Below, piece by piece: positions 33,838-42,982 of a stretch of 64,000 bases of DNA. The number at the start of each line of letters is the position of its first letter. Within the stretch, counting starts at the first letter, position 1. The notes beneath the pieces are model-generated. The model made no database searches and was not told the DNA's origin. It worked only from the letters and a program-made list of their open reading frames with translations. A program made the position numbers and the translations under genes. This DNA is from Akkermansiaceae bacterium (GTDB taxonomy: Bacteria; Verrucomicrobiota; Verrucomicrobiia; Verrucomicrobiales; Akkermansiaceae), in NCBI GenBank assembly GCA_013041925.1, contig JABDRB010000012.1, positions 62,001 through 126,000 of the forward strand. The letters are read 5' to 3'.

Positions 33838-34986
33838 TTAAGATGATCGAAGAGCATGAGGGAGTGAGGGGGAGAGGCAGCGGATCGCAGGTGGCAGGGT
33901 GCCGAGTGTCCCTAGAAGTAGGCCGGAGACAAGGCCTGTGATGATGACCGTGGGTGTGAGGGTCAAGATGAAGGTCCCGACCGAAAACGGGATCGTTTGG
34001 CCATCGAGTAAAAAGTAAGCGGCGAGGAATGCCAGCAGGGTTCCGGTCAATGTGGCAAGCAATGATTCTTGAATCAGGGAAACCATCAAGGCCATGCGGG
34101 TGTATCCGATCGATTGTAAGGTTGCCATTTCGCGGATCCTCGACGCAAAGGCTGCGTAGAGGGTATTTAATCCACCAAAGATCGAACCGGCAGCCACCAA
34201 GGCGGCAGTCACCCAAGTCATCACCTTGATGGGTTGGTAAAAGAGACTCAATTTTTCATAATACTTATCCTCAGGGATGGCGGCGAGTTCGAGATCATTA
34301 CGCTGCAGGGTAAACGCATGCACATCATCAAACTCGGCACGGTCTAAGCGTAAGACCACCGCCGAGAGTGTGTTGCGCTGCGTCAAGCTGGCGAGGTCAT
34401 TGCGGTCAAACCAGACCTCCGACTCAAGGACCGTCCCCGGGGCCTCGAACACGCCGACGATACGGAGATCGGATTTCCCGAAGTAGACATTTTTGCCAAC
34501 CGCAAAGCTGGCGGCATCGATACCCATTTTGCGATGGGCGAGGCGGCCGACCATGACTTCGCCTGGTCCGGGGAAGTGGCCGACCAAGAGTCTGACCGAG
34601 GTGTGCACGAGCAGCGACTTTTCGAATACGCCACGCAGAAGGGCTTGATTTTCAACTCCTGAAGAGGATTTGAGAGGCGCTTGGTAAAAGATTTCGCCCG
34701 ACACCGCAGCCACGCCCAGTTGTTCGTCCAGCCCGCGGATTGCGGTGGAAATAATTGCCTCGGCCTCGAGATGAACCTCGGATCGTTCGATCGATTCCTC
34801 CGACCCTTTGCCGAGAATCACCACATTTTGTGGCGACCCTGAGGCCGACAGCACCGAGCTCATTCCTTGGTTCAGCGCGACGGCGGCAATCAGAAGGATC
34901 ACCACAAGCGCGGACCCACCCACCGTCTGGGCCAGCCGTGTCGGGTCCCGGAATAAATTGCGTATGGCGTAAGTAAAAGGGAGCAT
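33838..34986 (-). CDS. ABC transporter permease, MacB/FtsX type (first of two)
   Basis: 382 residues. One N-terminal membrane helix (LVVILLIAAVALNQGMSSVL, ~24-45) leads to a large extracytoplasmic MacB_PCD domain (~45-255), then three C-terminal helices (~260-375: WVTAALVAAGSIFGGLNTL, LLATLTGTLLAFLAAYFLL, PTVIITGLVSGLLLGTLGTL). This is the FtsX-fold architecture of ABC efflux permeases without a fused ATPase. It is followed on the same strand by the cysteine-rich lipoprotein and preceded by a second permease with 7 bases between, so the pump is probably a heterodimer. Confidence 0.9.
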   Translation of the reverse strand: MLPFTYAIRNLFRDPTRLAQTVGGSALVVILLIAAVALNQGMSSVLSASGSPQNVVILGKGSEESIERSEVHLEAEAIISTAIRGLDEQLGVAAVSGEIFYQAPLKSSSGVENQALLRGVFEKSLLVHTSVRLLVGHFPGPGEVMVGRLAHRKMGIDAASFAVGKNVYFGKSDLRIVGVFEAPGTVLESEVWFDRNDLASLTQRNTLSAVVLRLDRAEFDDVHAFTLQRNDLELAAIPEDKYYEKLSLFYQPIKVMTWVTAALVAAGSIFGGLNTLYAAFASRIREMATLQSIGYTRMALMVSLIQESLLATLTGTLLAFLAAYFLLDGQTIPFSVGTFILTLTPTVIITGLVSGLLLGTLGTLPPAIRCLSPSLPHALRSS

Positions 34987-34993
34987 AATCTTG

Positions 34994-36133
34994 TTAGTCT
35001 GCGCTTAAGGATTGAATCAGAGGTTGGGACGTGGCCTTCCATGCGGGATAAATCGATGCGATAAGGCCGAGGAGTAGGGCGACCATCATCCCGCTCATAC
35101 ACACGGATGTGGTCGGGGCTAATGCCAGGGTTAGCCCTTCATTACCAATGGTAAACGACTTGATGATGAAAAAGAAAAACGCGCCAAACACGCCCAGAAG
35201 TCCACCGATCACCCCGAGCAATGCACCTTCAAAAACGACGATAGTGGCGATATTTTTACGTGAGTATCCCAACGTTTGTAAGATCGCAGTTTCCTTAACA
35301 CGAGCTCGCACGATGAGCAGCACCGCATTGGCCACAAGACCCAAGACGGCCAATACGGCACCCAGGCCCAGCCAGCGCGTGAATCCAATCAGCTCGATCA
35401 TCTGTTTTGCCGTCTCGGCAAAAAAGGCTTTTTCGGGGCGGGTATGTGTCGGTTGCTGGTCCGATTTGAAGGTGGCATCGATCTTGGTCGCCACGCGATC
35501 CAGCATGTCAGACGATGCCACCTTGACATTAAACTGAGTCACAATTCCCAAGCCAACCCGTGACGCTTGTTGCAAAAAGGGAAGGTGGACGTAGGCGACG
35601 TTGTCATCCTGCGGTGCGTCCGATGTGATGATCCCCGCAACGTAAACATTCACTCCCACCGCCTCAAACTGGTCGCCTGGGTTTAATCCACGCCGACGGG
35701 CAAAGTGGCTCCCGACAAGGGCAGCGTCGCTGCGCATGGTAAAGGCCTCGTAGGAGCCATCGATCACCTGGAGGTTTGCATTGTATTGCCTGAGCGCATC
35801 AGGGGGGACGCCACGAAAGGTAATGACGTCCAATGAGGCTCCGCAGTTGTTGACGCTGATCTGAATAGGGATGACCTGCCTGACTCCTGGTATCCGTTGA
35901 ATCGTTGATAAATAATGCTCCGGCAGGCGCGAGGTCATCGGACAGAAGCGGTTCTCACGGTAAACGACCAAGGTGGTGTCGTCGGCGCTGGATTGGGTCG
36001 CCTTAGCCAGTGCTTCCTGCATCGTTTCCACGGAAGTGTAGAGGAACATTCCAGCTGCCACACCAAGTATCGTTAGTAGCGATCGAAGTCGGTGCCTTGT
36101 CAGGTTTTTGAGGGCGAGTGCAATGAGTTTCAT
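34994..36133 (-). CDS. ABC transporter permease, MacB/FtsX type (second)
   Basis: 379 residues with the same topology: first helix SLLTILGVAAGMFLYTSV (~17-36), extracytoplasmic domain to about 255, then helices WLGLGAVLAVLGLVANAVLLIV, FEGALLGVIGGLLGVFGAFFFF and TSVCMSGMMVALLLGLIASI near the end. Its start overlaps the ATPase stop by four bases, which is strong evidence for one transcript. It differs clearly from the neighbouring permease, so this is not a recent duplication. Confidence 0.9.
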   Translation of the reverse strand: MKLIALALKNLTRHRLRSLLTILGVAAGMFLYTSVETMQEALAKATQSSADDTTLVVYRENRFCPMTSRLPEHYLSTIQRIPGVRQVIPIQISVNNCGASLDVITFRGVPPDALRQYNANLQVIDGSYEAFTMRSDAALVGSHFARRRGLNPGDQFEAVGVNVYVAGIITSDAPQDDNVAYVHLPFLQQASRVGLGIVTQFNVKVASSDMLDRVATKIDATFKSDQQPTHTRPEKAFFAETAKQMIELIGFTRWLGLGAVLAVLGLVANAVLLIVRARVKETAILQTLGYSRKNIATIVVFEGALLGVIGGLLGVFGAFFFFIIKSFTIGNEGLTLALAPTTSVCMSGMMVALLLGLIASIYPAWKATSQPLIQSLSAD

Positions 36134-36861
36134 AATCGGTGATCTGGCGCGGGGGAGGGGGTGTTTTCTGCGGCAGGATTCAACCCGCCTTGCTCGATCA
36201 GTTGACCTTTTTCGAGATGCAGGATGCGGTCGGCAGCATCGGCGGCTTTCGGGTCGTGGGTGACCATGACAATGGTTTTATCGTGCTCGCGGGCGAGTGT
36301 TTGGAGCAGGTTCAGGATGGCGTCAGCGGATTCACGGTCTAGGTCGCCGGTTGGCTCGTCAGCCACTAACAAGCTGGGGTCATGCACGATGGCTCGGGCT
36401 ATCGCGACCCTCTGCTCTTGTCCACCGGAAAGCTCGGATGGTCGGTGGTGGGCACGATCAACTAAATCGACAAGCTCGAGGGCGGCATACACTTTTTCCC
36501 GTCGTTGTGCCTTGGTGAGTTTTCCTAGCAGAAGTGGAAGCTCGATGTTTTCAAAGGCAGAGAGGATGGGCACCAGGTGGTAGAGTTGGAAAATATACCC
36601 GACATGGGATGCGCGCCAGCGGGTGAGCTCACTACGCGACAGTCGGGCGATGTCACGACCGTCGACCTCGAGTTCGCCCATGGTGGGGGAATCGATCCCG
36701 GCAATGAGATTGAGTAAGGTGGTTTTCCCTGACCCCGAAGGTCCCATCAGTGCGAGGAACTCGCCACGAGGGACATTCAGGGAAAGGTTTTCCAGAGGTG
36801 TGATCGTCGACTTCCCTTTGGTGTAGGATTTTGTCAGGGAGTGGATGGAAATCAATGACAT
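36130..36861 (-). CDS. ABC transporter ATP-binding protein (LolD/MacB class)
   Basis: Motor of the efflux pump, 244 residues. I chose the start at 36861 ([16 protein letters not shown]), where the ATPase fold begins; the open frame goes further up but that sequence is low-complexity and lies against the adaptor gene. Walker A is [14 protein letters not shown] (~38), Q-loop is in [24 protein letters not shown], the signature is [14 protein letters not shown], and Walker B is [12 protein letters not shown], followed by a switch histidine in VMVTHDP. The gene precedes both permeases and overlaps the second. Confidence 0.94.
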   Translation of the reverse strand: MSLISIHSLTKSYTKGKSTITPLENLSLNVPRGEFLALMGPSGSGKTTLLNLIAGIDSPTMGELEVDGRDIARLSRSELTRWRASHVGYIFQLYHLVPILSAFENIELPLLLGKLTKAQRREKVYAALELVDLVDRAHHRPSELSGGQEQRVAIARAIVHDPSLLVADEPTGDLDRESADAILNLLQTLAREHDKTIVMVTHDPKAADAADRILHLEKGQLIEQGGLNPAAENTPSPAPDHRL

Positions 36862-36898
36862 GGGCGTGGGTGATGGATGGGTTAGGGGAGGGGGGGAG

Positions 36899-38305
36899 TT
36901 ACTTCCGTTGGGAGTGGCGGATGCGGATGCCTTCTTTGAGTTCGGTGTGTGGTGGCAGGATGACATGTTCACCGGACCTGAGGCCCGTGAGCACACGTCG
37001 GTGGTCGTCACGCCTTTCGTTTCCGAGTTCAATCTGTCGTTGTTCCGCGGTGTGTTCTGGGGTGACCACCCAGACGGTGGATTCGTTTACGATAGCGGCG
37101 ACGGGTGCGTAGAGTGCCAGTCGTTGGGATGTGGAGGATGACGTCTGGGCATTGGATGATTCATCTGAGCCAACGTCATAGAACTTGGCACGGAGGAGCA
37201 TTTCAGGTCGGAGCCGATGATCGGGGTTTTTGATCGACACCTTGGCTTGCAAGGTATTGCGCTGAAGATCGGCTTCGCCACTGATACGGGTGACCTTGCC
37301 CATTAAGATGAGGTCGGGAAGGAGGTCCGAAACGAGCTCAACCGCTTGCCCAATTCGCAGCCCAGCGGCTTCGTTTAAGGGGATATCAATGCGTGCTTGA
37401 AGTTGGTTCGGGTTGTAGAGCTCTACGATCACCGCGGACTTTGGATCATCCATATCGAGCATCCGTTTTTTTCCTGGCGCTGCGTGTAAATGGAGAATGC
37501 GGCCATCCATCGGGGAGGTGATGCGGGTGCGGTTCATGGCGAGCTGGGCACGATCGCGGGCGGTTTCCAGCTCGCTAAGCGTGGCCGTCATGGCGATGCG
37601 TTCGAACTCAATCTGCTCAAGGCGTGCGCGTAGGCGTGGAATCTGGGATTCGGCGACGGCGACTTGTGCCCGTTTTTGTGTGGTTGCGAGACGTGCCTGC
37701 ACGACTTGTTGGGTGGAGACGGCACCATCTGGAATGGCCTCCATGCGTGCCCGATGATCTTCCGCCTCGGCAAGCTCTGCCTTGTGGGAATCGATCTTTT
37801 TTTGAGCGGCGACCAGTTCCGCCTGGGCAATATCAGATCCCGCGCAGTGGGCGGTGATCCGGGCTTGGTGAGCGATGATTTTCTGCTTGGCCTGACGTAG
37901 ATTTAGCTTCGCATCGTCATCAATGAGGGTGGCGATGAGTTCCTCTTTTTTGACGACTTGGCCTTCAAGCACAAACACCTTATCGATCACACCATTGATC
38001 AAGGTGGGCAGATACGTGGTGTAGGGGTCGGGCTCGACCCATCCCGAGGCTTGAAAAAGCATCTTCCCCTGAGTGTTTGTCTTTGATGGCGACGGCGGAG
38101 TCGGGTCGGATTCTCCCACCAGTCGGATGGTGACGACGGGTGCGGTATCGACTTCGACGGCAGGAAGTAGACGCTTTCCAAAAAGAAGCGCGATAACAGC
38201 CAGAAAACCGACTAGCAGAGTGACCGGCAAGAGCCATGTGATGGAGCGCCTTGCTGGCAGGGTCGCTTCCGTCTGGCGTGATGATGTGAGTTGTTCGAGA
38301 GACAT
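36899..38305 (-). CDS. HlyD/RND-type membrane fusion (adaptor) protein
   Basis: 468 residues. A short cytoplasmic N-terminus precedes a transmembrane anchor (ITWLLPVTLLVGFLAVIALLFG, ~23-44). A lipoyl-like barrel half starts TYLPTLINGVIDKVFVLEGQVV. A long coiled-coil hairpin of Ala/Arg/Gln/Glu helices (~140-260) follows, then the second half-lipoyl region RITSPMDGRILHLHAAPG, and beta-barrel/membrane-proximal domains. It links the ABC permeases to the TolC-type channel. It is the first clearly pump-related gene of the operon, 37 bases upstream of the ATPase. Confidence 0.92.
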   Translation of the reverse strand: MSLEQLTSSRQTEATLPARRSITWLLPVTLLVGFLAVIALLFGKRLLPAVEVDTAPVVTIRLVGESDPTPPSPSKTNTQGKMLFQASGWVEPDPYTTYLPTLINGVIDKVFVLEGQVVKKEELIATLIDDDAKLNLRQAKQKIIAHQARITAHCAGSDIAQAELVAAQKKIDSHKAELAEAEDHRARMEAIPDGAVSTQQVVQARLATTQKRAQVAVAESQIPRLRARLEQIEFERIAMTATLSELETARDRAQLAMNRTRITSPMDGRILHLHAAPGKKRMLDMDDPKSAVIVELYNPNQLQARIDIPLNEAAGLRIGQAVELVSDLLPDLILMGKVTRISGEADLQRNTLQAKVSIKNPDHRLRPEMLLRAKFYDVGSDESSNAQTSSSTSQRLALYAPVAAIVNESTVWVVTPEHTAEQRQIELGNERRDDHRRVLTGLRSGEHVILPPHTELKEGIRIRHSQRK

Positions 38306-38519
38306 AAGAAATGCGGGTGAATCGTCAGGGTGTTTTGATGGTTTGAGGTTGGGCCGCCATCCTCATTGAGGTGATGGCAGAGCCCAGCGAGCGCTTGAGC
38401 ACGTGAGAACAGTCAGACTGCCAATCCTCTAAGGAGAAGGCGTCCAACGTGAATGTGTGCCGTGGACAAAAACTTGGCTCATCAAGCAGGGCAAGTGGTC
38501 CACAGGCAGGCAGGGGGTA

Positions 38520-39011
38520 TCAAAGCCTCAGCACCAGGTTCCTGAGGTAAAGAGGCGGGCCGTCATCGATGCGATCCGGCGGCGGTCCACTGCGAACCGC
38601 CATTGTTGCGTCGGTTAAAACCACCGGAAACGATGGTGTATGGGGCGACCATACAATAGGAAAGGATATCCACGATGTGGTATCCGCAGGGATTTTACCC
38701 GAACTCTGCCAGACAAAGGCACCGACATCGACGTTGAGGTGCTTGATGCAGTCGTCACACGGGGTCGATGGTTGGGGGGTAGGTGGATCATCCGATGCCG
38801 AGCAGGCATCCGCGCAGCAGGTCGAGCAAGGAGGAACGGACGATTCCGATGCTGCGGGTGATGCGGGTGAGGTAGCATCGGCATCCCGACAAATACAGTC
38901 GCCGGTAAAATAAGCATCCAGACACAGGCAGTATCCAAGCACAGGATGTTTTAAGGTGATCAGCATTACCATCACCAGCATGAACATCACAGCTGTCAGT
39001 TTCCGTAGCAT
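38520..39011 (-). CDS. exported cysteine-rich protein upstream of the efflux operon
   Basis: 163 residues. The N-terminal helix LTAVMFMLVMVMLITLKHPVLG is a signal peptide. The mature part has at least eleven cysteines: YCLCLDAYFTGDCICRD, VPPCSTCCADAC and CDDCIKHL, separated by Pro/Ser/Ala-rich linkers. The C-terminal ~80 residues are a separate beta-like domain ending LYLRNLVLRL. Such paired cysteines suggest metal or redox binding (inference). It is on the same strand as, and 215 bases upstream of, the adaptor gene, so it may be the operon's first gene or a separate unit. No function is assigned. Confidence 0.7.
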   Translation of the reverse strand: MLRKLTAVMFMLVMVMLITLKHPVLGYCLCLDAYFTGDCICRDADATSPASPAASESSVPPCSTCCADACSASDDPPTPQPSTPCDDCIKHLNVDVGAFVWQSSGKIPADTTSWISFPIVWSPHTPSFPVVLTDATMAVRSGPPPDRIDDGPPLYLRNLVLRL

Positions 39012-39269
39012 CTTATCCTTACTCGCTAAGAAAAACCTAATGGCGTGCGGAGAAAGGTCAAACTGAAAGAATCAACGTCACATCCAGCAGGGGTAATCTT
39101 TTAGACCTCCAGACGAGGACTGCATCCTAGACAACCACGCATTACATGTATTGTGCGAAGTTGTGTTTATGTGTTGTGGATCGTCGTGGTGCCGAGCTGC
39201 GCTGTCTTGATGACGATGTCATGTAAAACGACGATAACGCTAGCTGGTGTCGATGATCATCCATGGGCT
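39012..39269. other. 258-bp stretch without gene
   Basis: I see nothing coding here between the cysteine-rich gene start and the htpG terminator. It contains the putative promoter region of the cysteine-rich gene but no confident sites. A TGTGGATCG word at 39176 resembles a DnaA box poorly and is isolated. Confidence 0.4.
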
Positions 39270-39305
39270 CAAAAAAACGGCCGCGTTCGTAATGATCGCG
39301 ACCGT
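39270..39305 (-). terminator. rho-independent terminator of htpG
   Basis: AACGGCCGCG (39275-39284) pairs with CGCGACCGTT (39296-39305) with one G:T pair. On the minus strand the stem is followed by a T-run (39270-39276 as A on the plus strand). It lies about 30 bases beyond the htpG stop. Confidence 0.9.
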
Positions 39306-39333
39306 TATGAAGTTTGAGTCGATCAGCCGAGCT

Positions 39334-41175
39334 TCACTTCACCAGCTTTTCAATGAGCTGGTTCATGCGGGATGACATCTGGTGGGTGTTTTCCAGAAGC
39401 CCTGCTGACAAGAGTGCGTTGTCGGTGAGCTGCTGTGCAATCAGTTTTGCTGTGTCGGTATCACTCTCGATGAGTTTGGATAAGCCGTGGATGACATTGT
39501 GGCGTGTGTTGATCTCGAGCGTTGCTTTAACGGATGGCATATCCTGTCCCATGGCCTGCATCATGGCGCGCATCTGAGCATTGGGGGCTTCCTTGGGGGT
39601 AAGTGCTGCCACCGGGCTATCGACAAGTCGGCCGGATGATTCGACATAGCCGATCCGATCAGTGAGTTCCTCCTCGAGGAATTTGATCAGGTTTTTGCTG
39701 TCTTTTTTACTCAGCTCCTTGCCCTCGGCGGCGACGTCCTCGAGGTCGATCTCGGCACGGTCGGCAGAGACAAGTTTTTTACCTTTGAACTCAGGCAGTG
39801 CTTCCAAGACATATTGGTCGACGGCTTCGGTGAAGAAACAGACCTCAAGTCCCCTCGCCTTAAAGGCTTCGAGGTAAGGGCCATTTTCGATGGCATCGCG
39901 TGACTGCCCTGTCAGGTAGTAGATATTCTCCTGCTCCTCCTTCGCACGGTCGATGTATTGTGCGAAGTTGGTCTGAGTGCCTTTGTCTTCGAGTGACGAC
40001 TCAAACCTGAGTAAGCCAGCGAGTTGTTCTTGGTGTTCGTAGCTGGTGGCGATGCCTTCTTTGAGGAATCGGCCGAACTTCTGGTAGAAATCGAGGAATT
40101 TCTCGGGTTCATTTTTTGCCTCTTTTTCAAGGAATTTGAGGTAGCGTTTGGTGATGAGTTTATTGAGTTTCTGGACCAAGGCGCTGTCCTGCATCGACTC
40201 ACGGGAGATATTGAGTGGCAGGTCTTCGCTATCGATGACGCCACGGAGGAAGCGGAGCCATTCGGGGAGCAGTTTTTCAGGTTTGGCATCGATCAGCACC
40301 TTGCGGCAGTAGAGTGAGACGCCGGCTTCCATCTGTCCCATGCCGAACTGCTCGGTGTTTTCCGTTGGGGTGAAAAGCAGAGCGTGGATCGACAGAGGGG
40401 CGTCGGCACTGAAGTGCATGGTGTGGCGTGGGTCATCAAACGAGTGGGAAGTAAACTTGTAGAACTCGGTGTATTGCTCGTCGGTGATATCCTTTTTATT
40501 TTTCAACCACAGGGCCTCGACCTTGTTGATGTGCTCGTCGTTGAGTTTGATGGGGAATGAGACGAAGTTGGAATACTTCTCAAGGATCGCCTTGATGCGC
40601 GCCACCTTACTGAACTCATCCATATCATCCTTGAGGTGGACGGTGATGCTGCATCCGCGTTGGGCGTCGGGGTTTTCATCGATGCTGTAACCGGTGGCGC
40701 CGTCGCTGCTCCAGGTGTTACCGGTGCTGTCTTTTTCCCAAGAATGGGAAGCGACCTCGACGTGGTCAGCGGCCATGAAAGCGGAGTAAAATCCGACACC
40801 AAACTGACCGATGACGTCGGCATCGGTGCCGCCATCCTTCATTTTTTCAAGGAATGCCTTTGTGCCGGAGTGTGCGATGGTTCCGAGGTTCTCGACGAGT
40901 TCCTCTTTATTCATGCCGATACCGCTATCGGCGATGGTCAGGGTTTTGGCTTCTTCGTCCACGGTGATGGCGATCTCGAGCTCGCGGTCGGCCTCAAAAA
41001 CGTCTTTTTCCGTCAACTGCTTGAGTCGCATTTTTTCCAGTGCGTCGGAGGCATTGGAGACGAGTTCGCGGACGAAGATTTCTTTATCCGTGTAGAGCGA
41101 GTGGATGACGATATCGAGGAGCTGGCGGACCTCGGCTTGAAATGAGTGGGTATGTTCTTCTGTGGCTGTAGACAT
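39334..41175 (-). CDS. htpG: molecular chaperone HtpG (Hsp90)
   Basis: 613 residues, bacterial Hsp90. The GHKL ATP-binding domain (1-~230) starts HSFQAEVRQLLDIVIHSLYT, with LVSNASDALEKM, DSGIGMNKEELVENLGTIA and the lid region GQFGVGFYSAFMAA. The middle domain contains LFTPTEN and RGVIDSEDLPLNISRE (with the ATPase-activating Arg). The C-terminal dimerisation domain ends at LIEKLVK. The sequence is complete and the length is normal. It has its own terminator. The region upstream (41176-41324) is separate from the beta-helix gene, so transcription is probably independent. Confidence 0.96.
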   Translation of the reverse strand: MSTATEEHTHSFQAEVRQLLDIVIHSLYTDKEIFVRELVSNASDALEKMRLKQLTEKDVFEADRELEIAITVDEEAKTLTIADSGIGMNKEELVENLGTIAHSGTKAFLEKMKDGGTDADVIGQFGVGFYSAFMAADHVEVASHSWEKDSTGNTWSSDGATGYSIDENPDAQRGCSITVHLKDDMDEFSKVARIKAILEKYSNFVSFPIKLNDEHINKVEALWLKNKKDITDEQYTEFYKFTSHSFDDPRHTMHFSADAPLSIHALLFTPTENTEQFGMGQMEAGVSLYCRKVLIDAKPEKLLPEWLRFLRGVIDSEDLPLNISRESMQDSALVQKLNKLITKRYLKFLEKEAKNEPEKFLDFYQKFGRFLKEGIATSYEHQEQLAGLLRFESSLEDKGTQTNFAQYIDRAKEEQENIYYLTGQSRDAIENGPYLEAFKARGLEVCFFTEAVDQYVLEALPEFKGKKLVSADRAEIDLEDVAAEGKELSKKDSKNLIKFLEEELTDRIGYVESSGRLVDSPVAALTPKEAPNAQMRAMMQAMGQDMPSVKATLEINTRHNVIHGLSKLIESDTDTAKLIAQQLTDNALLSAGLLENTHQMSSRMNQLIEKLVK

Positions 41176-41324
41176 CTTTTAAAAGAGGTTGGATTGATTA
41201 GGCGGGAGGGAGGTGTTTGGTTCCCCATTTTGGTTCCCCCTTCCCGGGAGGCGCAAAATAGCCAGACTCCCCTGCCCTGCAAGCGAAAAGGCTGGCAGAA
41301 TTTGCACCTAAAGTGTCGCGTTGG

Positions 41325-42959
41325 CTACTTTTTCAACCTTGCATCACGCCAAATCTGGCGGCGGGCATTGTTGTGGGCTTTGTTTTTCGCAAACCGGCTG
41401 ACCTTGACGCCGAGGTGAGTCAGGATGCCCACCTCACCATTGGCAGAGGTTCTGTTATTGACGATGCTAACGGATGTGCCGTCGCCTCTTACCACAATGC
41501 CGCTGAGCTGATTTTTTTCGCAGCGGTTGGAATCAAGGGTGGCGGTCACTCCACCAGCGACAAGGATCCCCGCCTCGCGGTTTTGTGAGCAGGTGGTGGA
41601 CTTGATGGTCACTTGTATGCCTTGGCTCATAGCGACAACTCCGCAGAGTCCATTTTTGAGCATGCGGCTATTGATGACGCTGCCGCTGCCGCCGAGCCAA
41701 AAGCCTGTGCCATGCTGTAAGTTCCCCTGGGAAAGCGTATCGACCACGGTGACGTGGCTTCCCACACCGTAGGCGGCAATACCATCCCATCCGCAACCCG
41801 TGATCTTGCATCCCGTGATGCGGGTCTTACCACCACCGACCACCGCGACACCGTGCCCGGCACTCTGACGGATATGGCATCCGCTCACGGTAACGTCTTT
41901 GGCCTCGATGGTGATACCAGAAAATCGGTCCTTACGGTGATCAAACCCGAGGTGTTTGATGGTTAGCCCATGAATCTGGCTACCCATGGCATCGGGCGTG
42001 ATCGTGATGATGGAGGCGTCTTTACTCGGCCATTCAAGGATGACATCACCCTCGGCGGTCGCCTCCAGATGGATCGGCTTATCGATGACAATCGACTCTT
42101 TATAGGTGCCGGGAGCAATCCGGATGACGTCGCGTGGGCGTGCGACCTCGAGGGCTCGGGTGATGGTTGGGAAATCGCCTGGCACATGGATCGAGCGGGT
42201 GTAACGCGTCATTTTTTGGTGTAGGGCCTTGATCTCGGGCGAGTCGGGATGGAGTCTCATGGCTTCATGAACCAGCGACATTGCCTCGGGTGAATACTTG
42301 CCAATATCGAGCTTTAACGCCTGCTGGTAGAGGGTGAGTGCTTTATCGAGGCGCCGTTTGAGTTTGGCTTTCTCTACGCTGATACGTTCGGCGAAAGCCT
42401 GAAGGTTGGGGTTTTGAGGATCGGACACCTGGAGCTGGGCAAAAGCGCGTTCGGCCTCGGCCCACTCCCCATGATCGAGCGCGTCGGTGATCGCCCTCAT
42501 TTTCAGCGAGATCTCCTGCTTCAGGCGCCCCTCGGCAATCATGTCCAGCTTCCTCAGCGCTGACTTGTTTCCAGGCGTTAGCTTGAGAACGGCCATGGCC
42601 AGCGTCTCAGCCTCAGTCCATCGGCCGGCTTCAACGGCCGCCTGGCTTTCACCCAGCGTGTAAAAGACCTGCTGGCTGAGCTCTTCCTTTTTCCCGCGTT
42701 TGATCGATTCTAACCCGGCGGCGGCGATGGATGAATGGGGGTCGAGTTCCTCGATTTTCTGGTAGGTCTCGTTAGCGACCCGCCATTCCCGTTCCCTCAC
42801 TGCGTCACGTCCGACCGCTTGAAGCTGCGCGATATCGGCTTCATTCTCGGCGTAGGCATTCCACCTCTTTTGATACTCATGATACCCCCACCAACTGGCG
42901 GATAAAAATAAAACGACCAGAAGCCCCCCCCAGACGTTGCGTGCTTCCATGTTTTTCAT
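41325..42959 (-). CDS. membrane-anchored TPR/beta-helix protein
   Basis: 544 residues from the ATG at 42959 (MKNMEARNVWGGLLVVLF); the frame extends upstream but that part falls into nadE. One N-terminal membrane helix (WGGLLVVLFLSASWWGYHEY) anchors a helical region of TPR-like repeats (~35-230; VANETYQKIEELDPHSSIA). Then comes a right-handed beta-helix starting FPTITRALEVARPRDVIRIAPGTYKESIVI near residue 270, with regular NosD/CASH-type rungs (GSQIHGLTIKHLGF, VSGCHIRQSAGHGVAVVG, TGCKITGCGWDGIAAYG). No catalytic residues stand out. The combination suggests a periplasmic scaffold or carbohydrate-binding protein (inference). Confidence 0.75.
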   Translation of the reverse strand: MKNMEARNVWGGLLVVLFLSASWWGYHEYQKRWNAYAENEADIAQLQAVGRDAVREREWRVANETYQKIEELDPHSSIAAAGLESIKRGKKEELSQQVFYTLGESQAAVEAGRWTEAETLAMAVLKLTPGNKSALRKLDMIAEGRLKQEISLKMRAITDALDHGEWAEAERAFAQLQVSDPQNPNLQAFAERISVEKAKLKRRLDKALTLYQQALKLDIGKYSPEAMSLVHEAMRLHPDSPEIKALHQKMTRYTRSIHVPGDFPTITRALEVARPRDVIRIAPGTYKESIVIDKPIHLEATAEGDVILEWPSKDASIITITPDAMGSQIHGLTIKHLGFDHRKDRFSGITIEAKDVTVSGCHIRQSAGHGVAVVGGGKTRITGCKITGCGWDGIAAYGVGSHVTVVDTLSQGNLQHGTGFWLGGSGSVINSRMLKNGLCGVVAMSQGIQVTIKSTTCSQNREAGILVAGGVTATLDSNRCEKNQLSGIVVRGDGTSVSIVNNRTSANGEVGILTHLGVKVSRFAKNKAHNNARRQIWRDARLKK

Positions 42960-42982
42960 GGTGGGTAAAATCCGGGAGGTGA

